This document shows, piece after piece, positions 35,702 through 44,106 of a stretch of 64,000 nucleotides of DNA. The DNA is taken from the NCBI GenBank assembly GCA_016214145.1, contig JACRPA010000008.1:1-64000 (forward strand). Reading direction: 5' to 3'. Source of the stretch: Rhodocyclales bacterium. Lineage in GTDB: Bacteria; Pseudomonadota; Gammaproteobacteria; Burkholderiales; Rhodocyclaceae. The position numbers and the translations under genes are program-made. The notes under the pieces are model-generated. The model ran no database searches and was not told the DNA's origin. It saw only the letters and a list, made by a program, of their open reading frames with translations. Position 1 is the stretch's first letter. Each line of letters opens with the position of its first letter.

Positions 35702-36148
35702 TCAGAACGCCGACTGCGCGCGCTTGCATTCCAGCACGCCCTTGCGCCCGGTCTCCTCGTCCATCTGCTGCAGCAGCGAGCGCGCCATGAACAGCCCCAT
35801 CTTCACCTCCTGCCAGACGTAGTAGGACTTGCCGGCCTGCGCCGTCAGCTGAATCGTCGTAACGTTCTCGGCATGCGAACTGATCTCGTGCGCGCCCGGC
35901 TCGACTTCCCACATGAAGTAGGTCTGCGGGCCGGTCTGGCCGGCCACCTTGCCGTTGATGGCCACGGTCATCGGGATTGCTGCGCCGAAGGTCTCGTTGC
36001 GATACACATAGACATTGGCCCGATCCGGCTTCACGGCGAAGGATTTCCCGATCCGGTCTTCCTCGTCGGACGCCATCGGCACCGCCGCGCATCCCGTCGC
36101 CAGCACCACCATCGCCAGCAGCAGTCCGACCAGCCCGTTCTTCTTCAT
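35702..36148 (-). CDS. DUF2846-like lipoprotein within the hyp operon
   Basis: A 148-residue lipoprotein: signal with VVLATGCAAVP (Cys20 as the lipidation site), then RANVYVYRNETFGAAIPMTVAINGKV and SHAENVTTIQLTAQAGKSYYVWQEVKMG, resembling DUF2846 proteins. It has no recognised part in hydrogenase maturation. It lies between hypF (26 bp) and hypC (21 bp) on the same strand. CAGGAGATC precedes the start. It could be a chance passenger, or an envelope partner of one of the hydrogenases. Confidence 0.8.
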   Translation of the reverse strand: MKKNGLVGLLLAMVVLATGCAAVPMASDEEDRIGKSFAVKPDRANVYVYRNETFGAAIPMTVAINGKVAGQTGPQTYFMWEVEPGAHEISSHAENVTTIQLTAQAGKSYYVWQEVKMGLFMARSLLQQMDEETGRKGVLECKRAQSAF

Positions 36149-36173
36149 GTCGATCTCCTGAAAAATAAAACCA

Positions 36174-38543
36174 TCATTCCGCCTGCATCGCCACCCAGGC
36201 CTGCCCCAGGCCGAGGCCGCCGTCGTTGGGCGGCGCCCGCCGCGCTTCCAGCACTTCGAATCCCCTGGCTTGCAGCCGGCGCCGCACGCCTTCGCCCAGT
36301 ATCCGGTTGAGGAAGCAGCCGCCGCCGAGGGCCACACGGCGCAGGCCGCTCTCCTGCGCGGCACGCTGCACCCACGCCGCCAGCGCCTCGGCCAGCGTGG
36401 CGTGGAACAGCGCGGCACTGAGGCCGGCATTGCGCTCGTCGGCCAGGCGCGCCAGCAGCGGCAGCAGATCGAGCGTGCCGTCCTCGCCAAGGACGAAACC
36501 GCCGTCCAGGGCGTCAACCTCGCCGTATTGCGCAGACTGACTTTCATACAGCATCGCCGCCTGGCCCTCGAAGGCGGCGACTTCGCGCACGCCGGCGAGT
36601 CCCGCCGCGGCGTCGAACCAGCGGCCGCAGCTCGAGGTCGGCGGCGTGTGCGCATTGCCGCCGAGCATCATGGCGACGGCGCCGGCGGCGCGCTGCTGCG
36701 GGAATCGCGCGCGGATCTCGCCGCCGCGGCCGAGCGCGAAGAGCGCCGCGGCGGCCATGCGCCAGGGTTCGCGCGCCGCCTTGTCGCCGCCCGGCAGCGC
36801 CAGTTCGCGCAGGTGGCCGAGGCGGGCGAAGCGTTCGTTGTCCACCTGCAGCAGCTCGCCGCCCCAGCTTCCCTTGTCGGTGCCCATGCCGACGCCGTCG
36901 AGCGCCAGGCCGAGCAGCGGTCCGGTCACGCCGTGCTCCGCCGCCACGGCGGCGATGTGGGCATGGTGGTGCTGCACGGCGACGGACTTCAGGCCACGCT
37001 CGCGCGCGAAGTCGGCGGCGAAGCGCGTGCTGTGGAAATCCGGATGCAGGTCGTGGGCGACGATCTCCGGTTCGATCTCCAGCAGCTCCATCAGGCGCTG
37101 CGCGGTCTCCTCCAGCGCGCGGCAGGTCGGCGCGTTGTCGAGGTCGCCGATGTGCTGCGAGAGGAAGGCTTCGTCGCCGCGCGTGAGGCAAATCGTGTTC
37201 TTGAGGAAGCCGCCGGTGGCGAGGACGGCGGGGCCGGGGCGGGCAAGCTTGATGGCCTTGGGCGTGAACCCCCGGGCACGGCGGATGAACGTAGGTCGGC
37301 CTTCAGGCCGACAATCCGCCGTCGATGAATTCCTTGTCGGGCTGAAGCCCGACCTACAATCGACCCTCATCACCGAATCGTCCACCCGCGTCACGATCTC
37401 CCGGTCGTGCAGGAGGTAGGCGTCGGCAATGCCTCGCAACCGCGCCAATGCCTCGTCATCGCCGCGCACGATGGGCTCGCCGCCGGGGTTGGCGCTGGTC
37501 ATGACCAAAGTCAGTCGCTGGGGGACGGCGAGCCAGGCAGTGCCGGCGGGCCGGCCCGCTGCTTCATGGAAGAACAGAAACTGGATCGGCGTGCACGGCA
37601 ACAGGACGCCGAGCTCGCCCAGGCCCGGGGCGACGCCGGGAAGCGCGGCATCGCAGCCGGCGCGCTTCTTCAGCAGCACCACCGGCCGCTCGCGCGACTC
37701 GAGCAGCAGGCGTTCGCCGGCATCGACTTCGGTGAAGCGTTCGACCGAGGCGGCATTCGCCATCATCACGGCGAAGGGCTTCTCCTCGCGGTTCTTGCGC
37801 TCGCGCAGGCGCGCCACGGCGGCGGCATTGCTCGCATCGCAGGCGAGGTGATAGCCGCCGAGGCCCTTGATGGCGACGATCTCGCCGCGCTGCAATCTCG
37901 CCAGAGTTTCTGCAATCGGGTCGGCGACAGTCAGCGGGCCGCCCGCCGCGTCTCGCAACGCGAGGCGCGGGCCACATTGGGGGCAGGCGTTCGGCTGGGC
38001 ATGGAAGCGGCGGTCGGCCGGCGCGTCGTATTCGGCCCGGCAGGCCGGGCACATCTCGAAGGCCGCCATGCTGGTGTGCGGCCGGTCGTAGGGCAGGCGC
38101 AGCGTCAAGGTGTAGCGCGGGCCGCAGTGCGTGCAGTTGATGAAGGCGTGGCGCCAGCGGCGGTTGGCGGGATCGAACAGCTCGGCGAGGCAGTCGGGGC
38201 AGGTCGCCGTGTCGGGCGTCACCGAGGTATTCGCCGTGCCGTGGAGACTGACTTTTATTTCGAAGCCATGCGCGTCGGTGAGCGGCGCCTCGGATGATTC
38301 CACGGAGGTGACGCTGGCCAGCGGCGGCGCTTCCGTCTCCAGCCGGGCGATCAGCGCATCGACCGCCTGCGCCGCGCCCTGCGCCTCGATGTCCACGCCC
38401 TCTGCGTCGTTGCGCACCCAGCCGGCGAGCTGCAGCTCCTGCGCCAGGCGATAGACGAAGGGCCGGAAGCCGACGCCCTGCACCTGTCCGCGCACGCGGA
38501 TGCGGCGGCAGACAAGGGACTGGGCGAGAGCAGCGGTTTTCAT
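36174..38543 (-). CDS. hypF: carbamoyltransferase HypF with an in-frame repeat insertion
   Basis: A 789-residue enzyme that carbamoylates HypE. Domains in order: acylphosphatase (RIRVRGQVQGVGFRPFVYRLA, about 15-95); two Zn fingers (CPDCLAELF..CTHC and CPACRAEYD..CPQC); YrdC-like domain (GEIVAIKGLGGYHLACDA, then KNREEKPFAVMMAN); and Kae1-like C-terminal domain (VQHHHAHIAAVAAEHG, LALDGVGMGTDKGSWGGELL, GGGCFLNRIL). Between DSVMRVD and IRRARGFTP about 23 residues ([20 protein letters not shown] and on) are encoded by the family A inverted pair at 37290-37358. The insertion keeps the frame; whether it affects function is unknown. Confidence 0.95.
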   Translation of the reverse strand: MKTAALAQSLVCRRIRVRGQVQGVGFRPFVYRLAQELQLAGWVRNDAEGVDIEAQGAAQAVDALIARLETEAPPLASVTSVESSEAPLTDAHGFEIKVSLHGTANTSVTPDTATCPDCLAELFDPANRRWRHAFINCTHCGPRYTLTLRLPYDRPHTSMAAFEMCPACRAEYDAPADRRFHAQPNACPQCGPRLALRDAAGGPLTVADPIAETLARLQRGEIVAIKGLGGYHLACDASNAAAVARLRERKNREEKPFAVMMANAASVERFTEVDAGERLLLESRERPVVLLKKRAGCDAALPGVAPGLGELGVLLPCTPIQFLFFHEAAGRPAGTAWLAVPQRLTLVMTSANPGGEPIVRGDDEALARLRGIADAYLLHDREIVTRVDDSVMRVDCRSGFSPTRNSSTADCRPEGRPTFIRRARGFTPKAIKLARPGPAVLATGGFLKNTICLTRGDEAFLSQHIGDLDNAPTCRALEETAQRLMELLEIEPEIVAHDLHPDFHSTRFAADFARERGLKSVAVQHHHAHIAAVAAEHGVTGPLLGLALDGVGMGTDKGSWGGELLQVDNERFARLGHLRELALPGGDKAAREPWRMAAAALFALGRGGEIRARFPQQRAAGAVAMMLGGNAHTPPTSSCGRWFDAAAGLAGVREVAAFEGQAAMLYESQSAQYGEVDALDGGFVLGEDGTLDLLPLLARLADERNAGLSAALFHATLAEALAAWVQRAAQESGLRRVALGGGCFLNRILGEGVRRRLQARGFEVLEARRAPPNDGGLGLGQAWVAMQAE
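37290..37358. repeat. family A inverted pair inserted within hypF
   Basis: CGTAGGTCGGCCTTCAGGCCGAC and its inverted partner GTCGGGCTGAAGCCCGACCTAC lie inside the coding region, in frame, at the start of a conserved RRARGF segment. Confidence 0.9.
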
Positions 38544-38602
38544 GTAGGAGCCGGCTTGCCGGCGATCCTAGGCTGAAATCGCGGGCAAGCCCGCTCCTAC
38601 GA
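38544..38602. repeat. family B inverted pair overlapping hypB 3' end
   Basis: GTAGGAGCCGGCTTGCCGGCGAT and its partner ATCGCGGGCAAGCCCGCTCCTAC straddle the hypB stop codon at 38568. It encodes the last residues of HypB. Confidence 0.9.
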
Positions 38603-39386
38603 CACCGCGCTCCAGCCAGGCGAGCCAGCCGTCCATGCCCTCGCCGCTCTTGGCCGAGACCTGCAACACCTCGATCTTCGGATTGACGCGGCGCGCGTAC
38701 TCGATGCACCTGGCGACATCGAAAGTGAGGTGCGGCAGGAGATCGGTCTTTGTCAGCAGCATGAGGTCGCTGGCGGCGAACATGTTCGGGTACTTGAGCG
38801 GCTTGTCCTCGCCCTCGGTGACGGAGAGGATCACCACCTTGTGCGCTTCGCCGAGGTCGAACTCCGCCGGGCAGACCAGGTTGCCGACGTTCTCGATGAG
38901 CAGCAGGCCGCCCTGCAGATCGAGCCGCTCGAAGGCGTGGCCGACCATGTGCGCGTCGAGGTGGCAGCCCTTGCCGGTGTTCACCTGGATGGCCTGCGCG
39001 CCGGTGGCGCGGATGCGCTCGGCGTCGTTGCTGGTCTGCTGGTCGCCCTCGATCACCGCCAGCGGATGGCGGCCGGCGAGCCGGCCGATGGATTCGACGA
39101 GCAGCGTGGTCTTGCCCGAGCCGGGGCTTGAAACGAGGTTGATGGCGAAGAGGCCGCGCTCGCGCCACTGCTTGCGGTTGGCGCCGGCATAGGCATTGTT
39201 CTTGGCGAGGATGTCCTGCTCGATCTGCACCATGCGGCCCGGCGGGAGTCCCGGCGCGTGGGCATGTTCAGGGCCATGATGGTGGTGATGGTGCGGCGCA
39301 TAGCTGAAGCCGCCCGGCGCATGTGCGTGTTCGGGTCCGCCCTCGATCTTCGTTTCGCCCTGGCCGCAGCCGCAGACTGTACACAT
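38568..39386 (-). CDS. hypB: nickel-incorporation GTPase HypB
   Basis: A 272-residue G3E GTPase that supplies Ni to the active site. The N-terminus MCTVCGCG has the CxxCGC high-affinity nickel motif. A His-rich segment ([18 protein letters not shown]) stores nickel. [17 protein letters not shown] is the P-loop, then [16 protein letters not shown] and [10 protein letters not shown]. The C-terminal [12 protein letters not shown] is encoded by a family B repeat in place of the usual end. The start at 39386 was chosen for the CxxCGC motif and GGAAGGAATC upstream; it follows hypA. Confidence 0.96.
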   Translation of the reverse strand: MCTVCGCGQGETKIEGGPEHAHAPGGFSYAPHHHHHHGPEHAHAPGLPPGRMVQIEQDILAKNNAYAGANRKQWRERGLFAINLVSSPGSGKTTLLVESIGRLAGRHPLAVIEGDQQTSNDAERIRATGAQAIQVNTGKGCHLDAHMVGHAFERLDLQGGLLLIENVGNLVCPAEFDLGEAHKVVILSVTEGEDKPLKYPNMFAASDLMLLTKTDLLPHLTFDVARCIEYARRVNPKIEVLQVSAKSGEGMDGWLAWLERGVVGAGLPAISA

Positions 39387-39410
39387 GATTCCTTCCTCCA
39401 GTATTCGCAT

Positions 39411-39479
39411 GTAGGTCGGGCTTCAGCCCGACTTCGGCGCTTGATCTGCCGCTGCTGTCGGGCTGAAGCCCGACCTACA
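39411..39479. repeat. family A inverted pair between hypA and hypB
   Basis: GTAGGTCGGGCTTCAGCCCGAC and partner GTCGGGCTGAAGCCCGACCTAC, filling the hypA-hypB gap of 96 bp. Confidence 0.9.
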
Positions 39480-39482
39480 GAC

Positions 39483-39824
39483 CTACTCCACTTCTAGTTC
39501 TTTCACCCGCATCTCCGTGCCGCCCTGCACCTGCAGCTGGTAGCCGCCGCAGCGCGGGCACGGATCGTAGCGCTCCGCCACCGGCACCGACACGCCGCAC
39601 TGCATGCACCAGCTGCTGCCGGGCGTGGCGACGATCTCCAGCGCGGCGCCCTCGGCGACGCTGCCGCGCGTCACCGCGTCGAAGCAGAAGCGCATCGCCT
39701 CGGTCTCGACGCCGGAGAGCGCGCCGATCTCCAGCCACACCGTCTTCACGCGCGAGAAGCCCGCCTTCGCCGCGTGGTCCTCGATGATCTGAAGCACGCC
39801 TTCCGCCAGCGACATCTCATGCAT
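39483..39824 (-). CDS. hypA: nickel metallochaperone HypA
   Basis: A 113-residue HypA. MHEMSLAEGVLQIIED carries His2 and the conserved MHE nickel motif. The zinc finger uses CMQCGVSVPV and CPRCGGYQ. HypA delivers nickel together with HypB. Its start overlaps the 3' end of hupK by 8 bp, so the two are translated together. Confidence 0.96.
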   Translation of the reverse strand: MHEMSLAEGVLQIIEDHAAKAGFSRVKTVWLEIGALSGVETEAMRFCFDAVTRGSVAEGAALEIVATPGSSWCMQCGVSVPVAERYDPCPRCGGYQLQVQGGTEMRVKELEVE

Positions 39825-40911
39825 GAACGATCTTCACCTCGTAAGCCACGCAGGGGTCCAGCGCATGCGCCAGCAGCGCCGCCGCCTGCCGCGCTTCGCC
39901 CTCGTTGCGCGCGGGCATGCCGACCAGCCCGCGCGGAAAGGCGCCGCGCGGATGGAAATTCCATTCCGTCGGCGCCACGATGCGGTAGCGCGCCACCCGC
40001 TCGCCGTCCAGCGCCACGCGATGGATCAGCGTGCCGCGGGCGGTTTCCGCCGCGGCGAGGCCGACGCCGGCGCGCGGAGAGACGCCGCGCACGCCGTTCG
40101 CCAGCGGGCGGCGCAACTGGGCCGGCAGGGCCGCCAGCTCGGTCAATCGGGCGAGCAGCCGGGCCGACAGGCCATTCACGGCCAGTTCCTGCGCGATGCG
40201 CGGCTGCAGCCGCTGCCGCGCCAGCGCGCCGGTTTCAACCGCCCGTCCCCGCCAGGCCGGCTTCGCCGCAAAGCCCTCCTTCGCCTCCATCGCCGGCGCG
40301 ATCTCCGCCAGCAGTTCGTCCTCTCCCAGCCAGGGCAGGAAGTCCCGCGGCGCGCCCGACCGGAAACCGCGCAGCCTGGCCAGCATGCGGGCCGCCGGCA
40401 AGGCCGCATCGTCCGTCCAGCGCCCGAGCTTCTCCGCATCCAGTTCGAGCCATTCCCGCGGCTTCATGCCATACACGCGGTTTTCCAGCAGTTCCTCCGC
40501 GTCGGCGGCGATGTCGAGCCATTCGGTTTCGCTGGCGGCAGCCGGCATGCGCCGGCGCATGTCCGCAAGATCTCCGGCCCGCGCCGCTTCGCCCAGCAAC
40601 ACCGGCAGATCGATGAACAGGCGCCACAGGTATTCCTGCAGGCACTCGGCCGCGATGGCGCGCTCGCGTTCGTTCCGCGCCGCGGCGCCGGCTTCGCTTC
40701 CCCTGGCCGCATCGCAGGCCGCCGCCGCGGCGACCCCCTGCGCCCTGCCGCACACGCTGAACAGCATCGGCGCCAGCCGGAGCGCGTCCTCGACGGGCTT
40801 GCCTTCCAGCACGCGGCAGGCGAATACGGGGCGGGAGGAATGCACCGCGGCCCCGGCTATCTGCTTGCCGTCCCGGGCGATATCGAATTCCAGCTTGCCT
40901 TCGGTGATCAT
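39817..40911 (-). CDS. hupK: HupK/HoxV, large-subunit-like maturation scaffold
   Basis: A 364-residue protein related to [NiFe] large subunits but with a reduced metal site: VFACRVLEGK and SVCGRAQG replace RxCGxC, WRGRAVETGALARQRL matches the large-subunit GPLAR region, and the C-terminus has ALDPCVAYEVKI, keeping one Cys of DPCxxC. HupK/HoxV proteins carry the Fe(CN)2CO unit in assembly of uptake hydrogenase in air. The ATG at 40911 follows GGAAAGAAG; a longer frame starts at 40953. It appears to be the first gene of the hyp operon. Confidence 0.85.
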   Translation of the reverse strand: MITEGKLEFDIARDGKQIAGAAVHSSRPVFACRVLEGKPVEDALRLAPMLFSVCGRAQGVAAAAACDAARGSEAGAAARNERERAIAAECLQEYLWRLFIDLPVLLGEAARAGDLADMRRRMPAAASETEWLDIAADAEELLENRVYGMKPREWLELDAEKLGRWTDDAALPAARMLARLRGFRSGAPRDFLPWLGEDELLAEIAPAMEAKEGFAAKPAWRGRAVETGALARQRLQPRIAQELAVNGLSARLLARLTELAALPAQLRRPLANGVRGVSPRAGVGLAAAETARGTLIHRVALDGERVARYRIVAPTEWNFHPRGAFPRGLVGMPARNEGEARQAAALLAHALDPCVAYEVKIVHA

Positions 40912-41085
40912 CTTCTTTCCATCCTGCAAGGCCTTATGGATAACAAGAAACATGCCGGCCTGAAGTGCAAGTTAATCATTTTACTATCAATGGCTTGGAA
41001 ATATTACAGAGACATAAACCGATCAGGGTTGCCAGTCCGGAGTGCGGATTGGAAGGATACTAACCGGCAGGGGAATTTACGTTCG

Positions 41086-41099
41086 TTGACCTGGATCAG
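41086..41099. promoter_or_regulatory. weak FNR-type palindrome TTGAC-CTGG-ATCAG
   Basis: Two mismatches from TTGAT-N4-ATCAA, 180 bp upstream of hupK and touching the hoxW stop. It is less convincing than the site before hoxF. Confidence 0.25.
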
Positions 41100-41563
41100 G
41101 CAAAGCGCTGCCATTCGCCAGACAGGAGGGATTCAACGAATGTGGCGGAGGCCTCCAGATGCGCCCTCGCCGCGGCGCCGAGCGGATCGCCCAGTTCAAA
41201 TGATTCGCCGCGCAGCGTCAGCAGCCAGGCCGGCGGCGGATCGCCGCCGGTCACCTGGCGGAACACCGCCAGCAGCGCTTCCGGCTGCATGGCATGCGTG
41301 GTGTAGCCGAAGTCGCGCGACGGCTGCAGGCGGTCGAAGACATACGGCGGCGCGCAGGACACGCTGGCATCGACGAAGAGCACGCGGCGGCGGCCCTCCA
41401 GGTCGAGGGCATGCTCCGGCTGCAGCTGGAAATCGGTGAGCAGCGCGACCGCGCCCCACTCGGGATGATGCGGCAGCGCCGCCTCGATGCGCTCGATCAG
41501 CGCCGGCCCGAGGGCGTCGTCGCCGCGGCTCGGATTGCCCCAGCCGAAGATCAGAACAGACAA
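41096..41563 (-). CDS. hoxW: hydrogenase maturation protease HoxW
   Basis: A 155-residue HycI/HoxW-type protease with LIFGWGNPSRGDDALGPALIERIE at the N-terminus and VLFVDASVSCAPP. It should remove the 28-residue tail from HoxH. It lies 93 bp downstream of hoxH across a family C repeat, the usual hoxFUYHW order. Confidence 0.92.
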   Translation of the reverse strand: MSVLIFGWGNPSRGDDALGPALIERIEAALPHHPEWGAVALLTDFQLQPEHALDLEGRRRVLFVDASVSCAPPYVFDRLQPSRDFGYTTHAMQPEALLAVFRQVTGGDPPPAWLLTLRGESFELGDPLGAAARAHLEASATFVESLLSGEWQRFA

Positions 41564-41574
41564 GAAAAGCCTTT

Positions 41575-41656
41575 CACCACAGAGAACACAGAGTGCACAG
41601 AGAAAAGCAATGCCAAAAAAAAAGACGTTCTCTGTGCTCTCTGTGTTCTCTGTGGT
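41575..41656. repeat. family C inverted repeat between hoxH and hoxW
   Basis: CACCACAGAGAACACAGAGTG arm and CTCTGTGCTCTCTGTGTTCTCTGTGG partner, separated by an A-rich loop containing nine consecutive A residues. Confidence 0.9.
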
Positions 41657-43126
41657 TCAAGTTTTTTCGCCCTTCACCAGCCGGTCGATCACGCTGCCGT
41701 CGGCGTCGACCAGCTCCGCCTCCAGCGGCATCTTGCCGAGCGCGTGCGTGGCGCAGGACAGGCAGGGGTCGAAGGCGCGGATGGCGACTTCGATGTGGTT
41801 GAGCAGGCCTTCGGTGAGCGTGCGGCCGTCGAGGTACTGCAGGGCCACCCGGCGCACCGCCTCGTTCATCGCCTGGTTGTTGTGGGTGGTCGACACGATC
41901 AGGTTGGCGTTGACGATCTGGTCGTCCTCGTTGACGCGATAGTGGTGGATCAGCGTGCCGCGCGGCGCCTCGATGACGCCGACCCCGCGCAGTTGCCGTT
42001 CGCCGCGCACGATGAGGTCGCCGCCGGAAAGATCGTTGTCGAGCAGCAGCTCCTTGATGCCCTCGGCCGCGTGCAGCATCTCGATCATGCGCGCCCAGTG
42101 GTAGCCGAGGGGGGCGGAGAGCGCCGCGCCGCCGTCGAAGGCCTTGAAGGCGACGCGCTCGGCCTCGGCCAGTTCGGTCGGGATGAAGCCGCACTGCGCT
42201 ACCCGCGCCAGCGGGCCGACGCGGTACCAGCCGGCCTCGGCGCCCTGCTCCACGATGAAGGGAAACTTCATGTAGGACCAGGGCTTCACTTCCTCGTGGA
42301 TGACCTCGTAGTAGTGCTGGTAGTCGGCGTGGTCGAAGATCGCGCCGCCCTTGCCGTCGGTGGCGCGCAGGCCGCCATGGTAGAGGTCGAGCGCGCCGTC
42401 GGCGCGCACCAGACTGAGGAGATTCGAGTCGAAGCGGCCGAAGGATGCGTAGAGCTTCGCGTTGTCGGCGAACAGCTTCCTGATGATGCCGACCGCCTCC
42501 CGGCTCCATTCGACGATGGTGTCGATCTCGCCGAGCAGCTCGGCGCGCTCGGCGCGTGTCAGGTTCTTGTTTACCCCGCCCGGCACCGAGCCGGTGCCAT
42601 GCACGCGCTTGCCGGCGGTGTGGCGGATAATCTCCTGGCCGTACTTCCTCAGCAGCACGCCCTTCTTCGCTACCTCCGGTGCAACGGCGGCGACGCCGAC
42701 GATGTTGCGCTTCGCCACGTCGGCGTCGAAGCCGAACAGCAGGTCGGGCGAGGCGAGGTGGAAGAAGTGCAGCGCGTGCGACTGCAATATCTGGCCGAGG
42801 TGCATCAGGCGGCGCATCTTCTCGGCGGTGGGCGTCAGCTGCTTCGCGCCGACGATGATGTCGAGCGCCTTCGAGGCCGCCAGGTGGTGCGACACCGGGC
42901 AGATGCCGCACAGGCGCTGCACCATCACCGGCACCTCCCAGTAGGGCCGGCCCTGGATGAACTTCTCGAAGCCGCGGAACTCGACGATGTGCAGCCGCAC
43001 CTGGTGCACCTTGTCGTCGGCGTCGAGCAGGATGGTCACCTTGCCGTGGCCCTCGACGCGGGACACCGGCTCGATGACGACGCGCTTCAGGTTCCCGGGG
43101 TGGGCGGCGGTTTCGAGGTTGGGCAT
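41657..43126 (-). CDS. hoxH: NAD-coupled bidirectional hydrogenase large subunit HoxH
   Basis: A 489-residue catalytic subunit. Active-site cysteines are in RLCGICPVSHH (Cys73, Cys76) and DPCLSCATH (Cys455, Cys458). A 28-residue tail after His461 (ALGKMPLEAELVDADG and on) is the HoxW substrate. The N-terminal VVIEPVSRVEGHGKVTI is typical of cytoplasmic group 3d enzymes. Its usual neighbour hoxY is 981 bp away because an AT-rich gene intervenes. Confidence 0.96.
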   Translation of the reverse strand: MPNLETAAHPGNLKRVVIEPVSRVEGHGKVTILLDADDKVHQVRLHIVEFRGFEKFIQGRPYWEVPVMVQRLCGICPVSHHLAASKALDIIVGAKQLTPTAEKMRRLMHLGQILQSHALHFFHLASPDLLFGFDADVAKRNIVGVAAVAPEVAKKGVLLRKYGQEIIRHTAGKRVHGTGSVPGGVNKNLTRAERAELLGEIDTIVEWSREAVGIIRKLFADNAKLYASFGRFDSNLLSLVRADGALDLYHGGLRATDGKGGAIFDHADYQHYYEVIHEEVKPWSYMKFPFIVEQGAEAGWYRVGPLARVAQCGFIPTELAEAERVAFKAFDGGAALSAPLGYHWARMIEMLHAAEGIKELLLDNDLSGGDLIVRGERQLRGVGVIEAPRGTLIHHYRVNEDDQIVNANLIVSTTHNNQAMNEAVRRVALQYLDGRTLTEGLLNHIEVAIRAFDPCLSCATHALGKMPLEAELVDADGSVIDRLVKGEKT

Positions 43127-43135
43127 AAAAAACCC

Positions 43136-43213
43136 TTAACCACAGAGGACACAGAGAGCACAGAGAATTCTCTTGTTTGTCCTTCTCTGTGCGCTCTGTG
43201 TCCTCTGTGGTTC
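43136..43213. repeat. family C inverted repeat upstream of hoxH
   Basis: TTAACCACAGAGGACACAGAG arm and CTCTGTGCGCTCTGTGTCCTCTGTGG partner, between hoxH and the duplicated hoxY end. Confidence 0.9.
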
Positions 43214-43217
43214 AAGA

Positions 43218-43287
43218 TTTTCAATCATAGTGCACCATGTCGTATTCGAGCTTCGGCTCGCGGCCGGCGGCGAGGTCGGTGAGGAAC
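43218..43287 (-). repeat. diverged duplicate of the hoxY 3' end
   Basis: This 70-bp stretch matches 44104-44173 (last codons of hoxY plus stop) at 66 of 70 positions. It encodes PKLEYDMVHYD then stop, compared with PKLDYEMLHYD in the intact gene. All differences give plausible coding changes, so it is a remnant of a different hoxY allele and not random decay. It lies next to hoxH, where the original hoxY end is expected. Confidence 0.9.
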
Positions 43288-43361
43288 GTCTAGAATCGGC
43301 AGCGGTTTCGAAATTAATCATTCATTAAATAGCTTCGCTGAACGCCATATGGAAAAGGTAA

Positions 43362-44066
43362 TCAGTCAGAGCGTTCCGGCTTCTCTTGTTTTGGCTGTTG
43401 AAAATAAATCGGTGGTTTTGGTGGCGTAATGCTTGCACGCTTTTCAGCATGTCTGGGTTGATCGCACGCATCCTTGAACGGATCGCGGTATCCAAGCGAA
43501 CGTTCCGTAATACAGGCAATCGTAAATTCTGTCCTATTCAAATCCCGTGAGACATCGGTAATTACGTAAATTTGTCTTGCCCCATTTACAGAGACTTCAT
43601 ATCTATTTGGCAGGCTATCGCCTCTTTTCGTACCAGAAATATCAGGAAAGTACTTTGCATTTGAACCAACCAAATTGATAACTTCTGGATTCACCTTAAC
43701 GAACTCAATAACCGCTGACCATTCATTTTCTTGTTTCAATTGCAATGCGTAAGTCGCGGCCCAATACAAGAAAAATGGACTGATCAATAGCATTGCAGCG
43801 AATTTCTTGTCTCCACGCAGACATACTCCACCTGCTAACCCGAGAACACCTGCCCCTAAGATGAATGGAATCCCAAAAACCAAATTTAAACCAACCCACA
43901 TTCCTGCGTTTCTGGAAATCCCGGGTACAAATAACAACAAAGATATAGTGAGTAAACCAATTACTCCTACATAAATGAAAGCGCCTTTTCTAGCACCGAA
44001 GAACCAGCCACAAGTAGAAGCAATCAGTGCTTGACCAAACAATGCGAGCGGATCAAATAGCATCAT
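43362..44066 (-). CDS. AT-rich putative membrane protein inserted between hoxY and hoxH
   Basis: A 234-residue protein with four hydrophobic segments in its first 120 residues (LALFGQALIASTCGWFFGA, YVGVIGLLTISLLLFVPG, GLNLVFGIPFILGAGVLGLAGG, FAAMLLISPFFLYWAATYAL), then a soluble domain with YEVSVNGARQIYVITDV and a Lys/Pro-rich C-terminus. I do not recognise a family. Base composition is clearly AT-rich against all neighbours, and TTTAGGTGAATG before the start gives a fair ribosome site. It lies in the hox operon orientation between duplicated hoxY ends, so it is a recent arrival. Confidence 0.7.
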   Translation of the reverse strand: MMLFDPLALFGQALIASTCGWFFGARKGAFIYVGVIGLLTISLLLFVPGISRNAGMWVGLNLVFGIPFILGAGVLGLAGGVCLRGDKKFAAMLLISPFFLYWAATYALQLKQENEWSAVIEFVKVNPEVINLVGSNAKYFPDISGTKRGDSLPNRYEVSVNGARQIYVITDVSRDLNRTEFTIACITERSLGYRDPFKDACDQPRHAEKRASITPPKPPIYFQQPKQEKPERSD

Positions 44067-44106
44067 TCACCTAAACATTTGAGTTGATCTGATCTAGCCT
44101 TCGTTT

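Noticed and set aside
41086-41099. Second FNR site for the hyp operon
   Set aside because: Two mismatches, 180 bp from the hupK start and overlapping the hoxW stop codon; kept only as a low-confidence feature.
43325-43519. Small minus-strand frame of 64 codons in the AT-rich insert
   Set aside because: It overlaps the end of the 234-residue gene in another frame and has no ribosome site or features.
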